Shown in pieces: positions 53,151 through 62,666 of a DNA stretch of 64,000 nucleotides. Below the pieces are notes generated by a model. It was not told the DNA's origin. It saw only the letters and a program-made list of their open reading frames with translations, and did no database searches. Each line of letters starts with the position of its first letter. The first letter of the stretch is position 1. Made by a program: the position numbers and the translations under genes. This stretch comes from JBBQVK01 sp038211735 (GTDB taxonomy: Bacteria; Patescibacteriota; Gracilibacteria; Absconditabacterales; Absconditicoccaceae): contig JBBQVK010000002.1 of the NCBI GenBank assembly GCA_038211735.1, positions 62,001 through 126,000 on the forward strand, given 5' to 3'.

Positions 53151-53768
53151 TTATAAATAATAGTTGTGAGTCAGAAGATAATCTAGAATAAATTGTGCTT
53201 GTTTATAACATACTCTTTTTGTGAAATGTACTCGATCAGACCATATATTACCAGTAAGTTGTTTAGTAAATGTTCTTAGATCGATTATTGGGATTTGATA
53301 CATTTTCATGATCTCAATTGATTTCTGGTGATATTCTTCATTGTCTTTCTCGAATCTATCAGTTAATGAATTGATACTGTTATGTATTTTTTCGTCATGC
53401 CGCGTAGTAGTGATTCGTAATGGGGAAGTAGATACTTTTTTACATACCTCAATCATTTTTTTCAAATTCTTCTCATAATCGACTATAGTTACTTGCACTT
53501 CATGGGTGATTTTATTTCTTTTTATATCATGCAATCACGCATTGAATAGGAGAATTTCTGTATGAAATCATTGCTTCTCCTTTTCACTGAAATAAGAGAG
53601 TAGTTGAGTAGAAGATCATCAATTCATTCCTTCCATAATTCAAGGGTCATTGTATCTTCAATCATTAATTCACTTTCTTGAGTATAAAAAATAAGGTGAT
53701 ACTAATTCAGAGAGGTATTCACCATATTGAATGCTAATACTATCTCCGGCGACAAATAGCTTCTGCAT
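53151..53768 (-). CDS. SGNH/GDSL-family hydrolase
   Basis: Two hundred and five residues. LFVAGDSISIQYGEYL is block I with the catalytic Ser. LLFNAGLHDIKRN corresponds to block III, whose usual G-x-N-D is G-L-H-D here. IWSDRVHFTKRV carries the D-x-x-H block V pair. About nine UGA glycines split it in the standard code. No signal peptide. The substrate, possibly an acylated surface glycan, is unknown. Confidence 0.75.
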
Positions 53769-53850
53769 AATTACATATAATTTAATAATTAATATTTTCT
53801 AGATAAGTTTCAAATACACGTTTACTCTTTGTATTCATCGAAGGTAATAA

Positions 53851-55338
53851 TTATTTATCAGCAAACTGCTGTATCGTCTTTTTCATCGCTCCGTCTTCAC
53901 TCATTCTTTCTTCGAACGTCTTGATCGAATAGATAACGCTTGCATGATTTTTCCCTCCGAAGTATTGTCCTATACGTTCTAGTGTCCATCCGAATTGTTG
54001 TTTGGCAAAGTACATAGCAATCTGCCTTGCATAGGAGACGTCTTGCGTCCTTTTTTGACTTTTGAGATCTTCGACGGTGAGTCCATAGTAAGTTGCAATA
54101 CGACCAACTAGACTAGTGAACTGTTGGGTCTGTGAAGCGTTTGAGGGAGAGTTTTTTTTGTTTCCTCCAGTTTCAGAAGAGAGTTGTGTGTTTTCATTAT
54201 CGCTTATGAAACCTAACGTCGCTAGCGATTCCAAAATATCATTTTCGGTGAGCTCTTGCTGGCGTAGGTGCTTTCTAGTTACGACAATATTGAGTGCTCA
54301 TTCGAGTTCTCTAACGTTGGTATTGACTGTCTGAGCAATCAAATCTACAAGCTCAGGATCGAGCTGTTCACCTTTCTTCTTGAGTTTTGTTTCTAAGATT
54401 GCAATTCTCGTTTCGCGATCTGGAGTTTTTATATCAGCGACCAAACCGAGCGCAAAACGGCTTTGCAACCTTGCTTCCACGAGCGTAAGCTCTTTTGGAG
54501 CTTGGTCTGACGTTACGACTATCTGTTTGTGCTTTGCATAGAACTCATTGAAAATATTGTGGAAAATCTCCTGGGTCTTATCTTTGCCTGCAAGGAACTG
54601 AACGTCATCAAGCATAAGTACATCGACGTCTTCCAGTCTTTGCATAAGTTCACCGAGTTTGTTGAATCTAATCGCTTTGATTACTTGGTCTATAAATCTA
54701 GTGGTTGGTAAGTAGAGTACAACCTTCTCTGGATTGTTTGCTATAATACTATTTCCGATTGCTTGCATTAGGTGTGTTTTTCCAAGTCCGACATTTCCAT
54801 AGATGAAAAAGGGGTTGTACACATTCCCTGGATCTTTTGAGATTGCTTGAGCAGCAGAGTAGGCGAGTTCACTATTTGCCCCAACGACGAAATTATCGAA
54901 CGTATAGGCTGGTTCGAAGAGGATACCGAAATACGAAGTAAGTTTTGTCTTGGTCGATTCATCCAATAGAGGCGAGACGACTTTCTCTTCTATCTTGAGT
55001 AACTGTTTGAGGTCAATTTGTAGAGGATGGTTTCCGTTTTGTAGATCAGAGTAGGTGATTAGCTCTACTTTGTAGATCGGATTAAATGTTTCTTGGACGC
55101 TTTTGTTCAATGGTTTAATGAAAAATTTCCTTACTTGTTGGAAAACAAAATCATTAGAAATCCCAATTCGTACTATCTTTTCTTTTTCATCGATACCGAC
55201 CACAGCGCATTTATTGAGAAACGACAATATTTTTTTTGGATCTTCAGATTTTGCAACATCCAACAAAAGTGCCTTCCATAGATTGCGGAGGGTGTCTTTT
55301 GTCTCTGAACTATACTCATTGATGATATTGAGAAGCAT
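53851..55338 (-). CDS. dnaA: Chromosomal replication initiator DnaA
   Basis: AAA+ initiator that melts oriC. Four hundred and ninety-five residues. Domain III has YGNVGLGKTHLMQAIGNSII (Walker A) near 181, VDVLMLDDVQFLAGKDKTQE (Walker B) and VEARLQSRFALGLVADI. The glycine of NVRELEGAL is TGA. Domain IV has YFGGKNHASVIYSIKTFEER, the DNA-binding helix-turn-helix. No classical DnaA box cluster is visible on either side of the gene. Confidence 0.96.
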
Positions 55339-55487
55339 CTTGTCAAAGAACTTCTAAAGAATACCGCTCACTCTATGGAAAAGTTTTCAACAAGCAACGC
55401 GTATCTCATACTATTATTCTATTGACTTTATTATTAAATACTATAGAAATACCTCAGTATTACGCTTTATAGTCTAATTTCATACAC

Positions 55488-55976
55488 ATGACTGATATAC
55501 AGAACGCACTAGAAGATCTCACACCACTATCGAAAGATGAAATGAAACAACAGATGGTAGAGATAGGTATTTCAATCTTACAGCAAGGAGAACTTATTGA
55601 ATCCATAAAACAAGAAGCGATCAAGACGTTACAGCGAGTATAGCAACGAGAAGCACAACTTAATAATAATAAAACTGCGCTCAAAACAATAGATCACAAA
55701 TTGCACAAACATGAAGCACAGACAGAAGAGACACAGAGTGTTGGAGAGCGGACAGCAGATCAGAAAAAGTTTTTGAATACAAATATTAATCTATTAGGTT
55801 TTTCTATAAGAGCATGTAATGATTTGGCATATGTTGAAGTTTACTGCCTAAGTGGCTTATCTCGTTATACTCAGAATGGCTTCTTATGAGTAAGAGGTAT
55901 CAACAAAGAAACTCTCGAAGAAATTAACGGCTTACTAGCTAGTAAAGGCTGCAGCAATATATGGAAGAAAGAGTAA
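55488..55976 (+). pseudogene. Coiled-coil protein gene interrupted by an in-frame TAG
   Basis: From ATG 55488 the frame reads 51 residues (MTDIQNALEDLTPLSKDEMK ... KTLQRV), then TAG at 55641-55643. It continues in the same frame without another stop to TAA 55974-55976 (QREAQLNNNKTALKTIDHKL ...). Both halves are Gln/Glu-rich helix, as one coiled coil would be. The codon follows GTA and precedes CAA-CGA, so a CAG-to-TAG change fits. Either a recent nonsense mutation, two separate products, or readthrough. Confidence 0.6.
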
Positions 55977-55998
55977 GTTTACCTAATCATTGTTGGCC

Positions 55999-56574
55999 AT
56001 GAAACAGTCGCTTGTAAAGCCATATACTCATTTAGTTCAAAAACCATACTGCTGCGGGGTCACTTGCTTACAGATGATCATCCAAAGAAGACTTGGAGAA
56101 CTTTTCGATCAAGAAAAATTGGCAGAGCATTTCCAGATAAAGATAGCTCCTGAGGTGAGTGGGTCGTTCAACATACAATTACCATTACTTTCATCTCACG
56201 GACACGATGAAGGCATGCAAACTATAGAATCTGAACAAGAGATTAACGATTTTTTCCACGATAATCATTTACCTTTGCACGCAAAGACTTACCCTCTCTC
56301 ACAAATTAAAAATCTCAAAACATTTATAGTTGCTCATCTTACAGCCGATAACGACCTACGAACAGAGTATAAATTGCATAGCATATTTGATTCAAACAGT
56401 ATTCATGATTGATTGATAGAGTCCTTGGACATTGATACCGACGTGGTGACGATGCTGAATCCATCACCTACGCGCCAACCTAGATACACACTTACTCTCG
56501 AGCAACTAGAAGAAGCATTGAGTCCTAAGTTTGCTAGAGAGACGGGGATTGTGGTGATCAGCGGAAGCGCATAA
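55999..56574 (+). CDS. C39-like cysteine peptidase, 191 aa
   Basis: KPYCCGVTCLQMIIQRRLGE matches the N-terminal Cys box of C39/papain-like domains (C-G-x-x-x-L-x-M). YKLHSIFDSNSIHDG and TMLNPSPTRQPRYTL are placed as the later His and Asp/Asn strands. No transporter half is present, unlike bacteriocin exporters. It probably trims a leader or acts in a signalling role. Follows the TAG-interrupted gene by 22 bases. Confidence 0.65.
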
Positions 56575-56606
56575 AAAATACCGAGTTATCGAACCCAGTA
56601 TTTTTT
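56573..56606. terminator. Bidirectional terminator between convergent genes
   Basis: AAAAAATAC and GTATTTTTT with an inner GTT-ATCG-AAC stem. It sits between the C39-like gene and prfA; each strand ends in T's. Confidence 0.75.
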
Positions 56607-56630
56607 GTTATTTCTTATACTAATACTTCC

Positions 56631-57701
56631 TTACTCTCCACTCGACTCCAATAACTTCGTCTGATTTTCTAACACCATAGCATTGACCATATCTTCGATA
56701 CCTCCGTCCATGATGACGGGGAGGTTTGATCGTGATTGTTTGATACGGTGATCGGTGAGACGATCTTGGGGAAAGTTGTAGGTACGAATTTTTTCTGATC
56801 TATCGCCCGTTCAGATTTGATCGAAACGTTTTTCTTTCTGTTCTTTGATCTGTTTATCTAATTCGAGTTGATACAATCTTACGCGCAGTACTTTCCGTGC
56901 ATTTTCTTTGTTTTGGAGCTGGGATTTGCTGTCCTGCCCCATGACGATTAATCCGGTCGGTTTATGGATCAAACGGACACCTGTTTGGTTCTTATTTGCG
57001 TTCTGCCCACCAGAAGATGAGGCTGCGAACGTGTTCATCTCGACGTCATTTGGATCGATAGTGATCTCCACATCTTCGACCTCAGGCATAACTGCTACAG
57101 TAACGGTCGACGTATGCACTCTTCACTGACTTTCTGTATCAGGAATACGTTGGACTCTATGCACACCGCTTTCAAATTTCAATTTGGAATATATTTTCTC
57201 TCCAGTGATTTTTGCCATAGCAAATTTTATTCATCAGATTCATGATCTTTCATGGTCGATTACTTCTGCTTTCCATCACATTCTTTCAGCGTACCTGAGA
57301 TACATACGGAGGAGTTCTGCAGCGAACAGTCCTGATTCATCTCCACCAGCAGCGGGTCTAATTTCTAAGAAAATATTTTTATCATCGTTGGGATCTTGTG
57401 GGAGAAGTGCGAGTTGTACTTTTGCATCCATTCATTCTAGCTGTGTTTGAGCCTCTTCTAGTTGTGCTTTTGCAAGTTCTATCGTATCTGCATCTGATTC
57501 TGTTTCCAAAAGATGCTTCGCTTCATCGAGTTGATGAGTAGCAGTTTCGATCTGTTTGTAGAGTTCGTATGACTCTCTAAGCGAGCTTAATTCTCTATTG
57601 ATCTTCATTGCTTTCTGAGGATCAGAGCCGATTGTAGGATCATAGAGCTGTTCGCTCAACTGTTCATATTTGGTAGCTATTTTTTTAAGTTTTTCTAGCA
57701 T
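56631..57701 (-). CDS. prfA: Peptide chain release factor 1
   Basis: Terminates translation at UAA and UAG, the only stops used here; RF2, which reads UGA, should be absent in code-25 organisms. Three hundred and fifty-six residues, normal length. The first domain is a long helix pair; DPNDDKNIFLEIRPAAGGDE and GWKAEVIDHE follow. The catalytic GGQ is in SSSGGQNANK near residue 231. TYNFPQDRLTDHRIKQSRSN closes the core. Several glycines are TGA, for example before MDAKVQ. Confidence 0.95.
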
Positions 57702-57728
57702 GTAAGCAAACTAATAGTAAAGGTTTAT

Positions 57729-57815
57729 GAAGAAGTAGAGTAAGAGAGTGAGAAAATGTATGTAGGCTTGTGAATGCAGCTAATTTTTTTGAACTCCTTA
57801 CTCTCCCTCTTCGTA
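57729..57815. repeat. Dispersed palindromic repeat family B, copy 2
   Basis: GAAGTAGAGTAAGAGAG and CTTACTCTCCCTCTTC form imperfect inverted ends. The blocks GGAGTTCAAAAAAATT and TACATTTTCTCACTCTCTTAC (minus sense) align with copy 1. It separates prfA from the M50 gene. Confidence 0.65.
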
Positions 57816-57832
57816 CTCAATGTAAAACAGTA

Positions 57833-58480
57833 TTAAAAAATCAGAAAGCTTAGCACAGTCTGGATAATCCCATAGATAGTCTGTCCGACCGTACTGATAA
57901 TGTGTCCGACAGGATCGAAACTTAATCCCAACCAATTTGGGAATAAAATTACTACCAACAGAGCAATAGTAATATACTGACGATATTGTTCCATCGCATA
58001 ACCTGCTTTTGGCCAAATGTATTTTACAATTCTATACCCATCCAACGGATAAATAGGAATCATGTTAAATATAGCCAAAGCGACATTTATCCAACCAAAT
58101 AAATATCGAAATGAAATGACAAGATCTGTACCTCCAACCAGAGCATCCACACCCACAAATTTTGTATAGATCAACATGATTAATGTCCCAGCAAACGCCA
58201 ACGCAATATTGGTAGCTGGACCGGCAAGGGCTACGAGAAGCTCGTCTCTAAGCGGGTTTTTGTAGTATGCTGGATTTATCTGTACTGGCCTACCTCGACC
58301 GAAATGAATAATGAAGATCAACAAAAATCCAATTAGATCTATGTGAACCAGTGGATTTGGTGTAAGTCTTCATTGAATCTTTGGCGTAGGATCACCAAGT
58401 TTATTACTTGATCGAGCATGTGCATATTCGTGCAGGCTTACAGAGATGACGAAGATGATAGCTAAGAAGATTATTTCCAC
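57833..58480 (-). CDS. Site-2-protease-like M50 metallopeptidase
   Basis: Intramembrane zinc protease. Two hundred and fifteen residues starting from GTG (58478-58480) because a stop lies just upstream. LHEYAHARSS carries the HExxH motif in the first membrane segment. ALAGPATNIALAF and FNMIPIYPLDGYRIVKYI carry the conserved NPDG-like second site. Five to six hydrophobic segments, no PDZ domain. Possible role in regulated cleavage of membrane regulators. Confidence 0.88.
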
Positions 58481-58640
58481 AGGAGTAAATTAGAAAGTAG
58501 AAAGGAAGAATGAATTGGTGTATGGATAATATATGTTATTTTTTGAGTTTCAATGGTTTTAGGATTTTTGAATATTTTCAAGATTACTTAGAACCTTGTG
58601 ATTTCAAGATTTTTTAAGGCTTCCGCAATTTCTAGTATAG

Positions 58641-60701
58641 TTATTTTTTATCATCTTGCGCTTGTAAGAAATGTTTGAAATTCACCGCATCAAATAAACG
58701 ATCTCGATTGATAGTTAAGTGATTGAAAAGATTTAAGTCGTTGATAAAATCTTTCCTCCGTCATAACACATACAATCTAAATGGATAGGGGAAATCTAAT
58801 TTTGATCTAATATTGATCGTATCGAGCTCTTTTCCTAGGATTACCAGAGGTACATCCGTTCACCAAATCGCGTCTATTTGGCCTTTGAGTGTGGCTTTCT
58901 GATCAGAATCTGCGAGGAAGTATTGGTTTATTGCTGACGCGAGATCATCATTTGTATAACGTGAAGGATTTACGTTGGGGACGCTACTGGTGAAAAGGTT
59001 TGAAATATCTTTTCTCAATCACATGTTAATCTCCCTTACGACCAAATCGTAATCTCCGGATTCTATTTTCCCAGCGAATGTATTGCTATCATCGAAACTT
59101 TCAAACGTAAAGAAATCGAGGAGACCGTCCTTTTGTAGCTGTGATTTCATATATTCTATGGCGCGATCAGTCGTTGGATCTTTGAAATATATAACTGTTA
59201 ACTTATGGAAAGATTTTGTAGAGGCGCTAGTAGTTTCTACATTTACAGTTGTCGGCTTACTTAGGTAATTTATGATTAGTGTAAAGGTTTTGCTGGTCTG
59301 TGCATCTGTGTATGCTTTGATCGTATAGACGTTGCGCCCTTCTTCAATATTTCTATAGGCGAGATTGAAGTTGTATAATGATGATCTAGTTCCGGAGTTA
59401 TACGACTCTGGGAAATATTCTGGTGCATCTTCATGGGTGATAGAAATTTTTTCATACGCTTCAGCAAAATTCATCGTGACACTTTGTTTTACATCTATGG
59501 TGTTACTTATTACAAACTCTTGTTGCTGACTATCGTTTGCAGTTCGATGAACCGCTGTAGGTAGCTCTCTGATACCTAAATCTATCGGGGGTAGGCTAAC
59601 TCATGTTTGCACTGCTCAGCTGTTAGCAGTTCATGTTGATGATTCAATTGCAGGTGCGGGCTTTCGATTATCTGGTGTACCGAGGCTCTTTTCCAGGCTA
59701 CCTGAAGTAAGGGTATTGGTCGGTGAAAATGCGTCAAATAAATATGCGTCTTTTACTAAAAATGGATTTTCCATATCATCTCGATCGAGGCGTGAATGTA
59801 TCCAACCCGCTATCTGTTTTCTGACTGAAGCATTTAACTGCCCATTTTGTGTGTTAAAAAACACTGTCAAAAATTTATTGAGTACCACTTTGTTTTGTTC
59901 ATAGTTTTTATTTTCCGTGTCAGAGAAAACGAGATCAACTCCTTGTTGCTTTCATTGGAGATATGTTTCAAGTGCGGATTGATTTTGGAATTGTTTCACT
60001 TGATAATATTTTAATAATGTCTCATCACACAAGCTAAGATCGAACACAACACTATCGATATCGTTATCAGAAGGTTGTAAGCGTCAACAGTTGGTGCCTA
60101 CAGGATCAGTGTAAAAACTGGTAATATATGTTTCCAAGCTTTTATTTGCTAGAAGATGTGCAGGCAAGATAAAATTAGTAAAGAAAATCATATTATCTAC
60201 ACTAGCTTGTGGGAAAATTACTTCCAATATACCAGTTTCGTCTGCAAGCACATTGATGCTTTTGTACGGGTCTAGACTGGGTATATTCCAATAGTTTTCA
60301 GCAAGGATTGTATTAAAAGTAAAGTAGAGATCGTTTAACGTAAACGCTTGCCCATCAGATCGAGTTTTATTTTGTATAGGAGTTACGATAAATGTTTTAT
60401 AATCGCTGGTCTTTATGCTACATAGTTCATCACGATAGGTAATATTGCTTCACGAAATAGTAGGATATACACACCCGTTGAAAAGTAAACTTTGATAGAA
60501 CTTATCTTCATCGTTTGGGGTAGCATACGGAAGATAATTAATCTTACCTACGTTTGCTTCGATAAAAGTTCATCCTTTGCCAGCCTGACTTTCAGAAGAA
60601 AAAGAAAAATACATATAGGCAACATGCGTGCTAATCAATAACCGAACCACAAAGATGATCCAGTAAACGTATCTGAACTGTTTACTTGGGAATTTAATCA
60701 T
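58641..60701 (-). CDS. Extracellular solute-binding protein (family 5-like), 686 aa
   Basis: One membrane anchor (YVYWIIFVVRLLISTHVAYM) precedes a large outside domain. FIVTPIQNKTRSDGQAFTLN with DLYFTFNT matches the SBP_bac_5 signature of peptide-binding proteins. PVGTNCGRLQPS and VVFDLSLC suggest a Cys-stabilised domain. The C-terminal 250 residues resemble the second lobe (DLVVREINMG, WGTDVPLVILGKE). No permease or ATPase gene is next to it. Many UGA glycines. Confidence 0.7.
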
Positions 60702-60705
60702 TGGA

Positions 60706-60933
60706 CTAAGGAGTATAAGGCAAGAAAATGACCGTACCGATGAAAACCACAGCAGATATAATAGCTGATTTTTTTAACGTATTTTCTACAGATTTTTTGC
60801 TCCCATATTCTCACATTCAAGACATGCCAGCAATACCCATACCTAGACCACCTTTTGGTGTCATTAGCAATACTGATCCAACAAACATAAGTCAGCTTAT
60901 CAAAAGCAATCAAATTAATACCGTTCTTCCCAT
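60706..60933 (-). CDS. secG: Preprotein translocase subunit SecG
   Basis: Auxiliary subunit of the SecYEG channel. Seventy-five residues. The first membrane segment (TVLIGLLLISGLMFVGSVLL) is followed by the conserved MTPKGGLGMGIAGMSGMGEYG and a second segment IISAVVFIGTVIFLPYTP. Four glycines are TGA, which hid it from a standard ORF search. ATG at 60931-60933. Four bases separate it from the solute-binding protein gene, so they form an operon. Confidence 0.88.
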
Positions 60934-61045
60934 TTCACCGTACACAAAAAGGATAAAAATCTTCAACTGGTTTACGTCCGGTCAGTCTACCTATTTGCAA
61001 GTTTTTTTCAACTTGATTTAGTTGAATAGGTAAGTAGGGTGTGGT

Positions 61046-61455
61046 CTATGCGTTTTCAGTGTATCGCTCTGGTTATTCGGAGAGGAAAGTCCCAACGTAA
61101 TGAACAAGAGAGCAGCTAACGGCTGTTGGACTCCCGATAGTATCGGGACAAAGGAACGGGCCACAGAGACGGAAACTAGTCCTTTTCTAGGACTAGACTA
61201 GATTTATCTAGGTTAGCCCTAAAAAAGCGATGAAAGGTGCAACGAAGCGGTCTCCGACACGTCGGAGTACGCTGACTCAGATTGGCTGGTGGTCAATCGA
61301 GTGGTAACCCCTCATCTTACGCAAGCTTACTTCAATTTTATCGAAGAGTATGTAAATACGACTCGATGTGATCGAGGAAAGTGCTGAACTCCTGGTATAA
61401 CTAGGATAAGAGAAATGATACTTAATCACAGAATTGGGCTTACGAAAACGCATTT
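61046..61455 (+). ncRNA. rnpB: RNase P RNA (M1 RNA, class A-like)
   Basis: Catalytic RNA that matures tRNA 5' ends. Helix P1 is formed by ATGCGTTTTC (61048-61057) and GAAAACGCAT (61444-61453), perfectly complementary. The universal CR-I GAGGAAAGTCC is at about 61080-61090. GGGCCACAGAGACGG and GAAAGGTGCAACG lie in the specificity/P-helix region. CACAGAATTGGGCTTAC marks the 3' conserved end. Length about 410 bases. An intrinsic terminator follows 22 bases later. The protein partner is at 40446. Confidence 0.93.
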
Positions 61456-61476
61456 CATAAGCTATTACGGCCATCA

Positions 61477-61505
61477 AAACATCTTCCTTAGGAAGATGTT
61501 TTTTG
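61477..61505 (+). terminator. Terminator of rnpB
   Basis: AAAACATCTTCC-TT-GGAAGATGTTTT followed by TTT. Confidence 0.85.
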
Positions 61506-61784
61506 TGTATTGGATGACTATTACTACTATTCATTATAAGGCTAGAGCAGAGTGCCCTTTTGTGCAATGCTGGTCTAGAAGAATATCTCTACTATAATTT
61601 AAGAGTTTTCCCTATTTTCCTTTTATTTGGGCTATCTTCATATCCATTAAATATCCTATTTGTCAAACATACTTTTACATATTTTTGACAGTTTTTTTAC
61701 AATTATTTTACAGTTCAGTAAGCTTATATAAATCAGAAAGCGCAATAAAAACATACTATTTATCAACAAAAACACATCTTCTGA
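61506..61784. other. Intergenic region before the sortase gene
   Basis: No gene seen. TGTCAAA (61661) and TTTGACA (61684) form a 7-base inverted pair. The latter contains a TTGACA that could be a -35 box, but no well-spaced -10 is clear. Confidence 0.4.
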
Positions 61785-62642
61785 ATGTCATATGCAAAAA
61801 CGACTATTGTTTGAATAAATCGATTTTATGAAATAACAGATTTTTGTATTATTTTTCTCACTGTGTTTATCCTTGGGGTGACATCGTTGTACTACAATAT
61901 TTTCCGAGGGGAACTTGAGTCGTATATCGGAGGAACTCACGCAAAAACCAATGTAATAAGCGGTCTTTCATCGACAGCGGTTGCTGCGTCCAAATGATCA
62001 TCACAAAAAGAGCTCGCGACAGATACTGAGGCTCTTGCGCAAATTCAAGCGTGATATCAAGAAATAACTAGTGAACATTTTCACGATTTTCTCACCTTCC
62101 ATGCGAGATCCTACGATTTAGCATTTAATACCTTGCCTCCTGGGAAAAGGCTTATCATTGATGCAATCGGTGTAGACACGCCTATTGTTGATGTTCCTTA
62201 TGCTAGTAACGATAAAATGGAAAAGGGCGATTTTAAGGAGGAGCTCAAATCAGGGGTCGTTAAATATCCCTTCACTAGTAAGCCAGGAGAGAACGGTAAC
62301 ACTTTGCTATTTGGTCATTCGAGTATCGATGCGCGAGAAGCAAAATCGAATCCTTATGGACAAGTATTTGCAAAACTCCCAAAACTTGTGGAAGGAGATC
62401 TGATCAAGGTAATCCGAGATGGGCAACTATATATCTATGAGGCGGTCGATAAGGAGGTTAAACGACCCAAAGAAGTTGGTGGAGCGTTGGCAGCAGAGTG
62501 AAGCTCAGATGAACCACTCCTTACGCTGATGGCGTGTTATCCCATCTTATCCGATGCCAAAAGGATGCTAGTAACAGCGCGTTTGTGGCAACCAAAACAA
62601 CTATCAATGGGGACACAGATTATACCTCATCAAACCGATTAA
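61785..62642 (+). CDS. Sortase family transpeptidase
   Basis: Attaches surface proteins to a cell-wall acceptor after cleaving a sorting motif. Two hundred and eighty-five residues. N-terminal anchor (FCIIFLTVFILGVTSLYYNI), then the sortase barrel: IIDAIGVDTPIVDVPYA, TLLFGHSSIDA (His) near 179, PLLTLMACYPILSD (Cys, TLMAC for the usual TLxTC) near 250, and RMLVTARLW (Arg) near 265. No LPxTG-like target was identified with confidence in the window. Precedes the M23 peptidase gene by 24 bases. Confidence 0.88.
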
Positions 62643-62666
62643 TTTTTATTTATGCCAAAGTGCTAG

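Noticed and set aside
55421..55446. Promoter TTGACT ... TACTAT ahead of the interrupted gene
   Set aside because: The spacing is only 11 bases, too short for a sigma-70 promoter.
60728..61021. 97-aa plus-strand ORF before rnpB
   Set aside because: The opposite strand in another frame encodes SecG when TGA is read as Gly, including its conserved TPKGG and IAGM motifs.
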